Of a stretch of DNA of 64,000 nt, positions 54,816 to 64,000 are shown one piece after another. This DNA is from JAQBQH01 sp035607415 (GTDB lineage Bacteria > Myxococcota_A > Polyangia > Palsa-1104), in assembly GCA_035607415.1 (NCBI GenBank), contig DATNAQ010000067.1, forward strand, positions 67,639-131,638. Reading direction: 5' to 3'. Position 1 is the stretch's first letter. Each line of letters opens with the position of its first letter. Below the pieces are notes generated by a model that saw only the letters and a program-made list of their open reading frames with translations, made no database searches and was not told the origin of the DNA. Made by a program: the position numbers and the translations under genes.

Positions 54816-57800
54816 ACATGCCTCTCGAGCGCGGCGTCGGGCTCGAGGCCCTGCTTCTCGCGCTGGAACCGCTCTTCCAACAGATGCCGCGTCGGCGGCT
54901 TTCGCCGCAGCAGCGTGTACACGACCGGGACCACGAACAACGTCACGAACGTCGCCATCACGAGGCCACCGATGACGGCGCGGCCGAGCGGCGCGTTCTG
55001 CTCGCCCGCCTCGCCGAGCGCGAGCGCCATCGGGATCATGCCGATGATCATCGCCAGCGCCGTCATGAGCACCGGACGCAGGCGCGTCCTGCCCGCCTCC
55101 AGCGCCGCCTCGAGCGGCGTGGCGTCCAGCTTCTCCGCGCGATAGTCGTTGGCGAAGTTGACGAGCAGGATCGAGTTCGACACCGCGATGCCCACCGCCA
55201 TGATCGCGCCCATCAGCGACTCGACGTTGATGGTCGTGTGCGTGACCGTCAGCATCCACAAGATGCCGACGAGCGCCCCGGGCACCGCCATGATGATGAT
55301 GAGCGGATCGATCCACGACTGATAGAGCACGACCATCAGGCAGTACACGAGCAGCACCGCGAGGATGAGCCCGAGCCCGAGGCTGCGGAACGACTGGTTC
55401 ATGACCTCGTTCTGCCCGCGCACGGTGATCTTCATGCCCTTGGGCAGCTGGCCGAGCTCGGCGATCTTCTTGTCGATGTCCTTCGACACCGAGCCGAGGT
55501 CGCGCCCTTCGACGCTGGCGCCGATGTCGAGCACGCGCTGCACCGTATAGTGCGACAGCTGGTTGTAGCGCACCTCCGACGAGAGCGCCGAGATGTTCCC
55601 GAGCGTCTGCGCCGGCGCCTCCGGCAGCGTCGACGGCGACGGCGTCCCGCCCGGCTGCAAGAGCGCCGCGGCCGACGGCGGCGTCAGCGGCACCGACATG
55701 AGGTTGGACACCGACTTCACTTTTTGTAGCGGCGCCTTGACCACGACCGTGTAGTTCACGCTGTTCTGCGGATTCAAGAAGTACGACGGCGACGTCAGCG
55801 ACGACGACGACAGCGACACCAGCATCGACGACGCCACGTCGCGCTGCGACAGCCCGAGCTGCGCCGCGCGCTCGCGATCGACGTCGACCTTGAGCGTCGG
55901 ATAGTCGAGCACCTGCGAGATGTGCACGTCGGCGGTGCCGGGGATGGTGCGCATCTTGTCGCGCAAGACGCGCGCGATCTCCCCCGACTTCTGCAGGTTG
56001 GGGTACTCGACCTGCACATCGATCGGCGACGCCAACCCGAAGTTGAGCACCTGCGTGACGATATCGGCCGGCTGGAAGTAGAAGCTGCAGTCGGGGAAAT
56101 CGTGCGACAGCGCGGCGCGGATCTTCTTCATGTACTCGGGCGTCGGGTGGTGCTTCTCCTTGAGCGCGATGAGGATGTCGGCGTCCATCGGCCCCTGGTT
56201 GTCGGTCTGCACGAACGCCAGGTTGTAGTTGATGGGCACACCGATCATGTCGTTGATGGTCTCGATCTCCTCGTTCGGCACGATCGAGCGGATGCGATCC
56301 TCGACGGCGAGCACCTTCTTCTCGGTCGACTCGATGCGCAGGCCCGCCGGCGCGCGGAAGTGCAGCTTCATGATGCCCGCGTCCACCGACGGGAAGAAGT
56401 CGGTGCCGACGACGAAGGCGAGCCCGAACGAGATGCAGCCGACGATGAGCGCCACCACCACGGTGAAGAGCCGGTGGTGCAGCAGATGTTCGAGGATCGA
56501 CGCGTACAGGCTCTGGAAGCGCTCGAACCCGCGGTCGCGCGCCGTGTTGAACTTGTAGGCGAAGCGCGTCCACCAGCTGGCGTCGGCCCCCGGCTCGCCG
56601 TGGTGCTCCGACGCCATCAGCATGCGCGCCAGCGTCGGCACCAGCGTTCGCGACAAGACGTACGACGCGAGCATGGCGAGCACGACGGCGAGCGCCAGCG
56701 GCACGAACAGGTACTTCGCCGGCCCGAAGAGCAGCACGACCGGGAAGAACACGATGCAGATCGACAGCGTCGCCACGATCGCCGGCGTCGCGATCTGGCT
56801 GGCGCCGTCGAGGATGGCGCGGGTGAGCGGCTTTCCCATCCCGCGGTTGCGATGGATGTTCTCGACTTCGACGGTGGCGTCGTCGACGAGCATGCCGATG
56901 GCGAGCGAGAGCCCGCCGAGCGTCATGATGTTGATCGTGTGCCCCCATAAATGGAGCCCGATGATCGCCGTGAAGATGGCGAGCGGGATCGAGGTGCACA
57001 CGATGACCATCGACCGCCAGCTGCCGAGGAAGATGCCGATCATCAGCGACACGAGGATCGACGAGATGATCCCTTCGCGAAGCACGCTCTTGATGGCGCC
57101 GCGCACGAACAGCGACTGATCGAAGTCGATCTTGAGCTCGAGCCCGTCGGGCGCGGTCTGCTTGATGATCGGCAGCGCCGCGCGCGTCGCCTCGACCACC
57201 GCCAGCGTCGACGCATCGGCGTGCTTCAAGATCGCCAGATACGTCGCGCGCTTTCCGTCGACGTGCACGATGTTCTCTTGATCGGCGAACGCGTCGGCCA
57301 CGTGCGCCACGTCGCCGAGCAGGACCGGCTGCCCGCCCACGACCTTGACCGGGATCTTGTTGAACTGGTCGACCGCCGACGGCGAGCTGTTCATGACCAC
57401 GCTGTACTCGCGGTCGCCGATGCGCGCCGTGCCCGACGGGATGATGACGTTGGACGAGGTCAGCGCCGCCACCACGTCCGACGGCGACAGCCCCTTGGCG
57501 GCGAGCGCCACCGGATCGATGTCGACGTTGATCTCGCGCCGCTTGCCGCCGAACGGCGCCGGCGTCGCCAGCCCCGGGATCGTGAACAGGCGGACGCGGA
57601 TGAAGTTGAGGCCGTAGTCGAAGATCTGCTGCTCGGGCAGCTTGTCCGACGACAGCGTCATCTGCGCCACGGGAACGTTGGACGCGTTGAACTGCATGAC
57701 GACCGGCGGCGGCGTCCCCGGCGGCGCGATGCGCAAGAGCGTCGACGACACCGACGAGATCTGCGCGATCGCCGCGCCGATGTCGGTGCCCGGCTGGAAG

Positions 57801-58084
57801 TAGATGCGCATGAGGCCGATGCCCGGAATCGAGTTCGACTCGATCTTCTCGATGCCGTTGACCGTCGACGAGTAGGCGCGCTCGGCGATGATCACGATGC
57901 GCCGCTCCATGTCCTCGGCCGGCAGCCCGTCGTAGCTCCACACCACGGCGACGACGGGGATGTCGATGGTCGGAAAGATGTCGACCACCGAGCGCGTGAG
58001 CGACAGGACGCCCATCACGAGGATCAAGATCGACATGACGGCGACGGTGTACGGGCGGCGCAGCGCCAGCTCTACGATCCACAT
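54812..58084 (-). CDS. RND efflux transporter, HAE1/MdtB-like
   Basis: A 1090-residue proton-driven pump with twelve transmembrane segments. Its first helix (LRRPYTVAVMSILILVMGVL) is followed by the Asp-containing fourth-helix block MLVDDATVEVENIHRNRGMG, where two adjacent Asp carry protons. Large periplasmic loops (DIDPVALAAKGLSPSDVVAA and others) form the porter domain. The final helices include IVAVGIAVSNSILLVNFAN-type and LEAGRTRLRPVLMTALAMII. Length and order are standard. It lies two bases after the TetR gene. Confidence 0.95.
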   Translation of the reverse strand: MWIVELALRRPYTVAVMSILILVMGVLSLTRSVVDIFPTIDIPVVAVVWSYDGLPAEDMERRIVIIAERAYSSTVNGIEKIESNSIPGIGLMRIYFQPGTDIGAAIAQISSVSSTLLRIAPPGTPPPVVMQFNASNVPVAQMTLSSDKLPEQQIFDYGLNFIRVRLFTIPGLATPAPFGGKRREINVDIDPVALAAKGLSPSDVVAALTSSNVIIPSGTARIGDREYSVVMNSSPSAVDQFNKIPVKVVGGQPVLLGDVAHVADAFADQENIVHVDGKRATYLAILKHADASTLAVVEATRAALPIIKQTAPDGLELKIDFDQSLFVRGAIKSVLREGIISSILVSLMIGIFLGSWRSMVIVCTSIPLAIFTAIIGLHLWGHTINIMTLGGLSLAIGMLVDDATVEVENIHRNRGMGKPLTRAILDGASQIATPAIVATLSICIVFFPVVLLFGPAKYLFVPLALAVVLAMLASYVLSRTLVPTLARMLMASEHHGEPGADASWWTRFAYKFNTARDRGFERFQSLYASILEHLLHHRLFTVVVALIVGCISFGLAFVVGTDFFPSVDAGIMKLHFRAPAGLRIESTEKKVLAVEDRIRSIVPNEEIETINDMIGVPINYNLAFVQTDNQGPMDADILIALKEKHHPTPEYMKKIRAALSHDFPDCSFYFQPADIVTQVLNFGLASPIDVQVEYPNLQKSGEIARVLRDKMRTIPGTADVHISQVLDYPTLKVDVDRERAAQLGLSQRDVASSMLVSLSSSSLTSPSYFLNPQNSVNYTVVVKAPLQKVKSVSNLMSVPLTPPSAAALLQPGGTPSPSTLPEAPAQTLGNISALSSEVRYNQLSHYTVQRVLDIGASVEGRDLGSVSKDIDKKIAELGQLPKGMKITVRGQNEVMNQSFRSLGLGLILAVLLVYCLMVVLYQSWIDPLIIIMAVPGALVGILWMLTVTHTTINVESLMGAIMAVGIAVSNSILLVNFANDYRAEKLDATPLEAALEAGRTRLRPVLMTALAMIIGMIPMALALGEAGEQNAPLGRAVIGGLVMATFVTLFVVPVVYTLLRRKPPTRHLLEERFQREKQGLEPDAALERHV

Positions 58085-58086
58085 CG

Positions 58087-58689
58087 TCAGGCCGCCTTCA
58101 CGTAATCGATGCCGAGGAACTGAAATGCGCTCTTGCCGAGGTTCTTCATGATCTCGTGGTCGTCCTGAATGCGGGCCTGCGTGAGCACGCCTTCCATGTA
58201 TGCGAACAGCGCGCGCGCCTTGCCCGGGACGTCGACGATGGGGATGCCGTCGGCGGCGGCGTCGGCCAGCGCACTCTCGTAGTAGGCGACGTAGGCCGCC
58301 ATGATCCGCTGCACCGTCTTGCCGATCTCGGAGTCGCCGCCGACTTCGACGCCGACCTTGCCGTAGAGGCAGCCGGGCGGGCGGCCGAACTTGAGCGCCA
58401 TGTCGGACTGGCGCCGAAAGACGTTCTCGAAGTACCTGCGCAACCGCTCGAGCGGCGGATGGGACGGCGCGAACAGCTCATCGAGCGTCGGCTTGCGCCC
58501 TTCCCAGTGCGCCTCGAGCGCGGCGATGACCAGGTCGTCCTTGGACTTGAAGAAGTGGTAGAAGCTGCCCTTCTTCACCTTGGCGTGCTCGCAGATGGCG
58601 TCGACCGAGACGGCGCCGTAGCTCCCGGTCCAGATGAGATCGATCGTCGCCTGGACCAGGCGCTCTCTGGCGGTGCTCACGCGTCCCAT
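58087..58689 (-). CDS. TetR-family repressor of the efflux operon
   Basis: A 200-residue regulator. The N-terminal HTH is VQATIDLIWTGSYGAVSVDA then ICEHAKVKKGSFYHFFKSKD, the typical TetR DNA-binding helix pair. The C-terminal ligand domain contains YLxNVF-like helices and a short PPGCLYGKV segment common in AcrR/TetR_C proteins. It is the first gene of the operon it probably represses, with two bases to the pump gene, so the repressor and the pump are made from one message. Confidence 0.93.
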   Translation of the reverse strand: MGRVSTARERLVQATIDLIWTGSYGAVSVDAICEHAKVKKGSFYHFFKSKDDLVIAALEAHWEGRKPTLDELFAPSHPPLERLRRYFENVFRRQSDMALKFGRPPGCLYGKVGVEVGGDSEIGKTVQRIMAAYVAYYESALADAAADGIPIVDVPGKARALFAYMEGVLTQARIQDDHEIMKNLGKSAFQFLGIDYVKAA

Positions 58690-58697
58690 GGCAGTGC

Positions 58698-58726
58698 TTA
58701 ATAGTTGACTGGTCGGTTTAGTGCAA
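58698..58726 (-). promoter_or_regulatory. Promoter and probable TetR operator of the efflux operon
   Basis: On the minus strand TTGCAC (-35, 58721-58726) is separated by exactly 17 bases from TATTAA (-10, 58698-58703), 8 bases before the ATG at 58689. The spacer contains ACCGACCAGTC, which resembles operators of many TetR/AcrR repressors (ACCGACCNGTC), so binding would directly block polymerase. A second inverted repeat, GTAGATA-N8-TATCTAC (58734-58755), lies just upstream and overlaps the end of the next gene. Confidence 0.65.
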
Positions 58727-58751
58727 TCTTTCGGTAGATAACTACCTGTAT

Positions 58752-59870
58752 CTACTTGTTATTAGGTAACGGCTCGTCCGCCCCGGAAAGCCGTTCGACC
58801 GGCGAATCGGCGTCCAGGCGCAAGCCGTCTCCGCGGGCGGCCAGACGGTCGGTGCGAATGACGTCGCCGCGGGAGAGATCGACGAAGGCGCGGTTGTGCG
58901 GGCCGACGTGCTTGTGCGGCAGGATGAGCGGCACGCGGCCTTCGGGACCGCAGCCGACGAAGCGGTGCTGCCCTTTTTGCGGCAGCGGCTCGGACACGAT
59001 GCGGAACAGGCGCCCCGCCGGCAGCGACGGCCACGCGGCGCCCGGCGCGGCGAGCACGAGGTAGCTCATCTTGAGCGTCTCGCGGTGCAGCTTGGCGGCG
59101 TGCGCCAACTCGTCGACGACGGCGGGCACCGTCCAGGTGCGCTCGGCGTGGCACCAATCGCCCTGCCGCACCAGCGCCGGGCAGTCGCCGCGATAGAGAC
59201 AGGGCGCGAGCACGGCCGCGCCGCCGGCGACGAGCCGATCGCGCAGCTCGAGGAGCGCGCGCGAGGTCTCGCGCAGCGCCGGCTCGATGAGCACCACGGC
59301 GCCCGCCGGCGCCAGGCGCGCGCGCATGCTCTCCACGAGGCGCACGCGCGCGTCGAGATCGCCGCCGAGCTCGTTGAGCACGTGGCCGGCGAGGACGAGA
59401 TCGAACGGTCCGTCGGGCAGCGGCCGCGGCGACTCCCAGCGCGCGGTCTTGAGGCCCGGCGCCAGCGCGCGCGCCACGTCGATCGCGGCGTTGCTGCGAT
59501 CGATCGCCAGCACCTCGCGCGCGCCGGCATCGAGGGCCGCGAGCGCCATCGGGCCGGGGCCACTGCCGACGTCGAGCACGCGGCCGCGCGCCGCCGGGCC
59601 GAGCTCGCGCAGCACCGAGGCAGCCTGCGCGTAGGTGGCCGGCCACCACAAAAGCAGGTACGCGCCGAGGAGCTGCGGATCGTCGAAGTAGCCCGCGCCG
59701 GCCAGCTCGCGCTCGCGGGTGAGCCCGCGCGAGAGCCGCTGCGCACCCGCGACGATGTCCTGCCGCTCCGCCGCCGTCAGCGGCGCGCCGGGCGCCGCCG
59801 ACCGGTCGGCCGCCGGGCCACGCAGCCGTCGCCAGGTGGCCACGAGGCGTGGAATCCAGTCCGCGAGCAT
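58752..59870 (-). CDS. Rsm22-family SAM-dependent methyltransferase
   Basis: A 372-residue protein like mitochondrial/bacterial Rsm22 (small ribosomal subunit-associated methyltransferase). The AdoMet motif is RVLDVGSGPGPMALAALDAG with acid in VLAIDRSNAAIDVA; PATYAQAASVLRELG precedes it. The C-terminal Cys block CLYRGDCPALVRQGDWCHAE and HRETLKMSYLVLAAP are characteristic of the family and may bind iron-sulfur or zinc. It likely modifies or assembles the 30S subunit. The ATG at 59870 gives the expected N-terminus. Confidence 0.85.
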   Translation of the reverse strand: MLADWIPRLVATWRRLRGPAADRSAAPGAPLTAAERQDIVAGAQRLSRGLTRERELAGAGYFDDPQLLGAYLLLWWPATYAQAASVLRELGPAARGRVLDVGSGPGPMALAALDAGAREVLAIDRSNAAIDVARALAPGLKTARWESPRPLPDGPFDLVLAGHVLNELGGDLDARVRLVESMRARLAPAGAVVLIEPALRETSRALLELRDRLVAGGAAVLAPCLYRGDCPALVRQGDWCHAERTWTVPAVVDELAHAAKLHRETLKMSYLVLAAPGAAWPSLPAGRLFRIVSEPLPQKGQHRFVGCGPEGRVPLILPHKHVGPHNRAFVDLSRGDVIRTDRLAARGDGLRLDADSPVERLSGADEPLPNNK

Positions 59871-59926
59871 GGTTACACCCTGCATGCCGCCGGCACGGCC
59901 GTCCAGTGCCTTGACGCCGCCCAACT

Positions 59927-59941
59927 TTAGACTTAGTCTAA
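59927..59941. promoter_or_regulatory. TAGAC-N3-GTCTA box at the Fur-family gene
   Basis: TTAGACTTAGTCTAA is a 15-base inverted repeat (6-bp arms, 3-base centre). It overlaps the -10 region of a candidate promoter (TTGACG at 59911-59916, 17 bases, TAGTCT at 59934-59939) and lies 7 bases before the ATG at 59949. The same core occurs before the peroxiredoxin gene. Probably an autoregulatory operator. Confidence 0.75.
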
Positions 59942-59948
59942 CTCTGTC

Positions 59949-60377
59949 ATGAGTCGAGACATTGCCGCCGTCCTGCGCGAGCACGGCATTCAGCCGTCGG
60001 CGCAACGGCTCGCGGTGGCCGGGTACGTGCTCTCCACCTGCGACCATCCCTCGGCCGAGCAGGTGCTGCAGGAGGCGCAGCGCAACCTACCGATGATCTC
60101 GCGCGCGACCGTGTACAACACGCTCAACCTGTTCGTGCAGAGGCGCCTCCTGCGCGAGCACGTGCTCTCTGCCGGGCGCACCGTGTTCGACTGCAACATG
60201 GCGCCCCACCACCACTTCGTCGACGACGCGACGGGTGACATCCACGACGTGCCCTGGGAGGCGCTGAGCGTCGACAAGGTCGGCCGGCTGACCGGCTACG
60301 ACATCAGCGAGTACATGGTGGTGCTGCGCGGCACCAAGCGCCCGGCCCGGCCGCCGCAGAAGCGCCGGCGTCGCTGA
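59949..60377 (+). CDS. Fur-family transcriptional regulator (PerR/Irr-like)
   Basis: A 142-residue Fur-type repressor. Winged helix: IAAVLREHGIQPSAQRLAVA, and the recognition helix MISRATVYNTLNLFVQRRLL. The regulatory metal region is APHHHFVDDATGDIHDV. The two CxxC pairs that bind structural zinc in most Fur and PerR proteins are absent (only C31-like and FDCNM Cys remain), as in Irr. It most likely senses peroxide or heme/iron and controls the peroxiredoxin gene 67 bases downstream through TAGAC-N3-GTCTA boxes. A basic tail (RPPQKRRRR) ends it. Confidence 0.9.
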   Translation: MSRDIAAVLREHGIQPSAQRLAVAGYVLSTCDHPSAEQVLQEAQRNLPMISRATVYNTLNLFVQRRLLREHVLSAGRTVFDCNMAPHHHFVDDATGDIHDVPWEALSVDKVGRLTGYDISEYMVVLRGTKRPARPPQKRRRR

Positions 60378-60394
60378 TTTTTTTGGCCTCGATA

Positions 60395-60407
60395 TAGACA
60401 CTGTCTA
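60395..60407. promoter_or_regulatory. TAGAC-N3-GTCTA box at the peroxiredoxin gene
   Basis: TAGACACTGTCTA, a perfect 5-bp inverted repeat with 3-base centre, lies 37 bases before the ATG of the peroxiredoxin gene. It overlaps a possible promoter (TTGGCC at 60383-60388, 17 bases, TAAAAC at 60406-60411). It is the second copy of the box at 59927-59941. Confidence 0.75.
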
Positions 60408-60444
60408 AAACGAGAATTATTACAGAGTTCGAAGGAGACAAGAG

Positions 60445-60984
60445 ATGCTCACCGTTGGCGACAAGCTGCCCCCGTTTTCCCTCCAGGCCGTCACCAGCCT
60501 CGACGTCGGCAAGGAGTTCACGAACGTTTCGGCGCACAGCTACCCCGGCCAGTGGCTGGTGCTGTTCGCCTGGCCGATGGACTTCACCTTCGTCTGTCCG
60601 ACGGAGATCGCCGAGTTCGGCCGCCGCAACGCCGACTTCGCAGAGCGCGGCGCGCAGCTGCTCGGCTTCTCGACCGACACCCACTTCGTGCACCTGGCGT
60701 GGCGCCAGCACCATCCCGATCTGAAGGCGCTGCCCTTCCCCATGCTCGGTGACACCAAGCGCGAGCTGTCGCAGGCGCTCGGCATCCTGCATCCCGAGGA
60801 CGGCGTCGCCCTGCGCGCGACCTTCATCGTCGATCCGCTCGGCGTCATCCGCTTCGCCAGCGTCCACGACCTGTCGGTGGGCCGCAACGTCGAGGAGGTC
60901 CTGCGCACGCTCGACGCGCTGCAGACCGGCGCGCTCACGCCGTGCAACTGGAAGCGCGGCGACAAGACGCTCGACGCCGCGTAA
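60445..60984 (+). CDS. Peroxiredoxin (AhpC/TSA family, 2-Cys type)
   Basis: A 179-residue thiol peroxidase that reduces hydrogen peroxide and organic peroxides. The peroxidatic Cys is in MDFTFVCPTEIAEFGRR; the resolving Cys is in GALTPCNWKRGD, the AhpC-type C-terminal position. GDTKRELSQALGIL and RATFIVDPLGVIRF are typical. GGAGA lies before the ATG. It is preceded by the Fur-family regulator and its box, indicating peroxide-inducible control. Confidence 0.95.
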   Translation: MLTVGDKLPPFSLQAVTSLDVGKEFTNVSAHSYPGQWLVLFAWPMDFTFVCPTEIAEFGRRNADFAERGAQLLGFSTDTHFVHLAWRQHHPDLKALPFPMLGDTKRELSQALGILHPEDGVALRATFIVDPLGVIRFASVHDLSVGRNVEEVLRTLDALQTGALTPCNWKRGDKTLDAA

Positions 60985-61036
60985 TCGACCTCACCATCCA
61001 TTGCGGGTCTCGCAACCCGGTCTTAGGTTGCGACTC

Positions 61037-63349
<2,313 letters not shown>

Positions 63350-63450
63350 CCGGGCGAGCGGTCGAACGAAGGGTGACGAAGCGGCTGGGCGATCCGGCGG
63401 GCGCTTGACCGCGCCCGCGCGGGTCGCATGTTTCACGACGGAGGACTGCC

Positions 63451-63789
63451 ATGCGCCGCTTCGTCACCATCGCCTGCGCGCTCGGCCTGTGGGCGCTCCC
63501 CGCCGCCGCGCAAGAATCGCTGCAACTGTCGCCGCCCGAGATGAGCGCGCGCGCCGAGCGCTGCACGCCCGACCTGCGCACGCGCTGCGAGGGCGTCGGC
63601 GAGCGCGCCCTCGACCGCGACCTCGCCTGCGACGCGTGCCAGCCGATGCCCGCCGACGTGATCGCCCCCGAGTCGACACCGGCGGCCACGCCACGCACCA
63701 CGTCGCCCGAGTGCCTGCCGCGCGCGTCGGGCGAGGTGCCGGCGTCCTGCGCCGACGCGCCGCGCCTCGATCACATCCCGCGGCCTTGA
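63451..63789 (+). CDS. Small secreted protein
   Basis: A 112-residue exported protein. MRRFVTIACALGLWALPAAA is a signal peptide with AAA-Q cleavage. The mature part has three pairs of Cys (AERCTPDLRTRCEG, LACDACQP, PECLPRAS...ASCADAP) and is Pro/Ala-rich. GGAGG sits before the ATG. Function unknown. Confidence 0.78.
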   Translation: MRRFVTIACALGLWALPAAAQESLQLSPPEMSARAERCTPDLRTRCEGVGERALDRDLACDACQPMPADVIAPESTPAATPRTTSPECLPRASGEVPASCADAPRLDHIPRP

Positions 63790-63799
63790 TCCGGCGCGC

Positions 63800-64000
63800 C
63801 TACAAGCCGCGCAGCGTCCGCCGCCGCGCTGGTTTGCGCGGCTTCCACTGATGCCGCGTCAGGTCGATCGTCCCGTCGTCGCGAAAGCGCACGCCCTCGG
63901 CGCGCAGCATCGCGCGCTGCCGCCCCGGGTTCTCGCGCTCGGTGCTGAGCCCGCCCGACGAGTTGACCACACGATGCCAGGGCAGCTTCGGCCCGCCGGC
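63800..64000 (-). CDS. Alkyltransferase-like DNA repair protein (partial, 5' end beyond window)
   Basis: The frame is open from the window end to a TAG at 63800-63802, giving 66 C-terminal residues. They match the DNA-binding domain of O6-alkylguanine alkyltransferase homologues: KLPWHRVVNSSGGLSTER. The active-site Cys of PCHRV is replaced by Trp (PWHRV), which is the mark of ATL proteins: they bind O6-alkylguanine and pass it to nucleotide excision repair without transferring the alkyl group. A basic tail (RKPARRRTLRGL) is unusual. Confidence 0.87.
   Translation of the reverse strand, partial: AGGPKLPWHRVVNSSGGLSTERENPGRQRAMLRAEGVRFRDDGTIDLTRHQWKPRKPARRRTLRGL

Overview
The window is a GC-rich bacterial chromosome segment. 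Third codon positions are almost all G or C, gene starts often overlap the previous stop (ATGA, GTGA, TGATG), and there are many Asp/Gly/Ser-rich lipoproteins, single-domain receiver proteins and hybrid kinases, a Ser/Thr kinase and VIT/vWA proteins. This gene style resembles soil Myxococcota (former Deltaproteobacteria). That placement is an inference from gene style; no rRNA or tRNA gene was seen. No phage, insertion sequence, integrase or CRISPR array was recognised.

Layout. 0-1.6 kb: the tail of an unknown gene and a cytochrome P450. 1.5-10.8 kb: a leftward series of exported proteins (PstS-like binding protein, two lipoproteins, phosphate-selective-type porin, YfaP-like lipoprotein, TonB-type receptor, another lipoprotein) behind a sigma-54-like promoter; five back-to-back hairpins separate the YfaP gene from the receptor gene. 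10.8-19.4 kb: nitrate assimilation (nirB, nirD, a ferredoxin-DmsC fusion, a NasA-type nitrate reductase, and a divergent NarK). 19.4-23.6 kb: two-component proteins. 23.6-28.1 kb: a Cys-rich lipoprotein preceded by phased repeats, and a VIT/vWA - sigma factor - small protein operon. 28.2-31.8 kb: an acyl-CoA synthetase and the potassium transporter Kup. 31.8-42.9 kb: mixed housekeeping and surface genes (phosphodiesterase-like lipoprotein, RidA plus Ser/Thr kinase, metallophosphoesterase, a probably self-regulated small regulator, a c-type cytochrome, hydrolase, oxidoreductase, TesB thioesterase, receiver proteins).

43-50.7 kb is the most unusual part. A CrtC/AttH-like lipocalin domain is fused to a polyprenyl (GGPP-type) synthase and followed by a GT1-type glycosyltransferase and an ATP-grasp enzyme, with a divergent multi-pass membrane protein next to it. 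It looks like a compact pathway for a glycosylated, possibly ligated, isoprenoid. An FHA protein follows, then a ~520-bp nearly complete inverted repeat with no convincing gene.

50.7-58.7 kb: a TetR-first RND efflux operon (TetR, RND pump, membrane fusion protein, TolC-type channel, then an aldo/keto reductase and a lipoprotein), with a readable promoter whose spacer contains the probable operator. 58.7-64 kb: an Rsm22-type methyltransferase; a Fur-family regulator and a peroxiredoxin that each carry the same TAGAC-N3-GTCTA box in their promoters; Lon protease; a small secreted protein; and the 3' part of an alkyltransferase-like DNA repair gene cut by the window edge.

All identifications come from reading motifs by eye. 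No database search was run.
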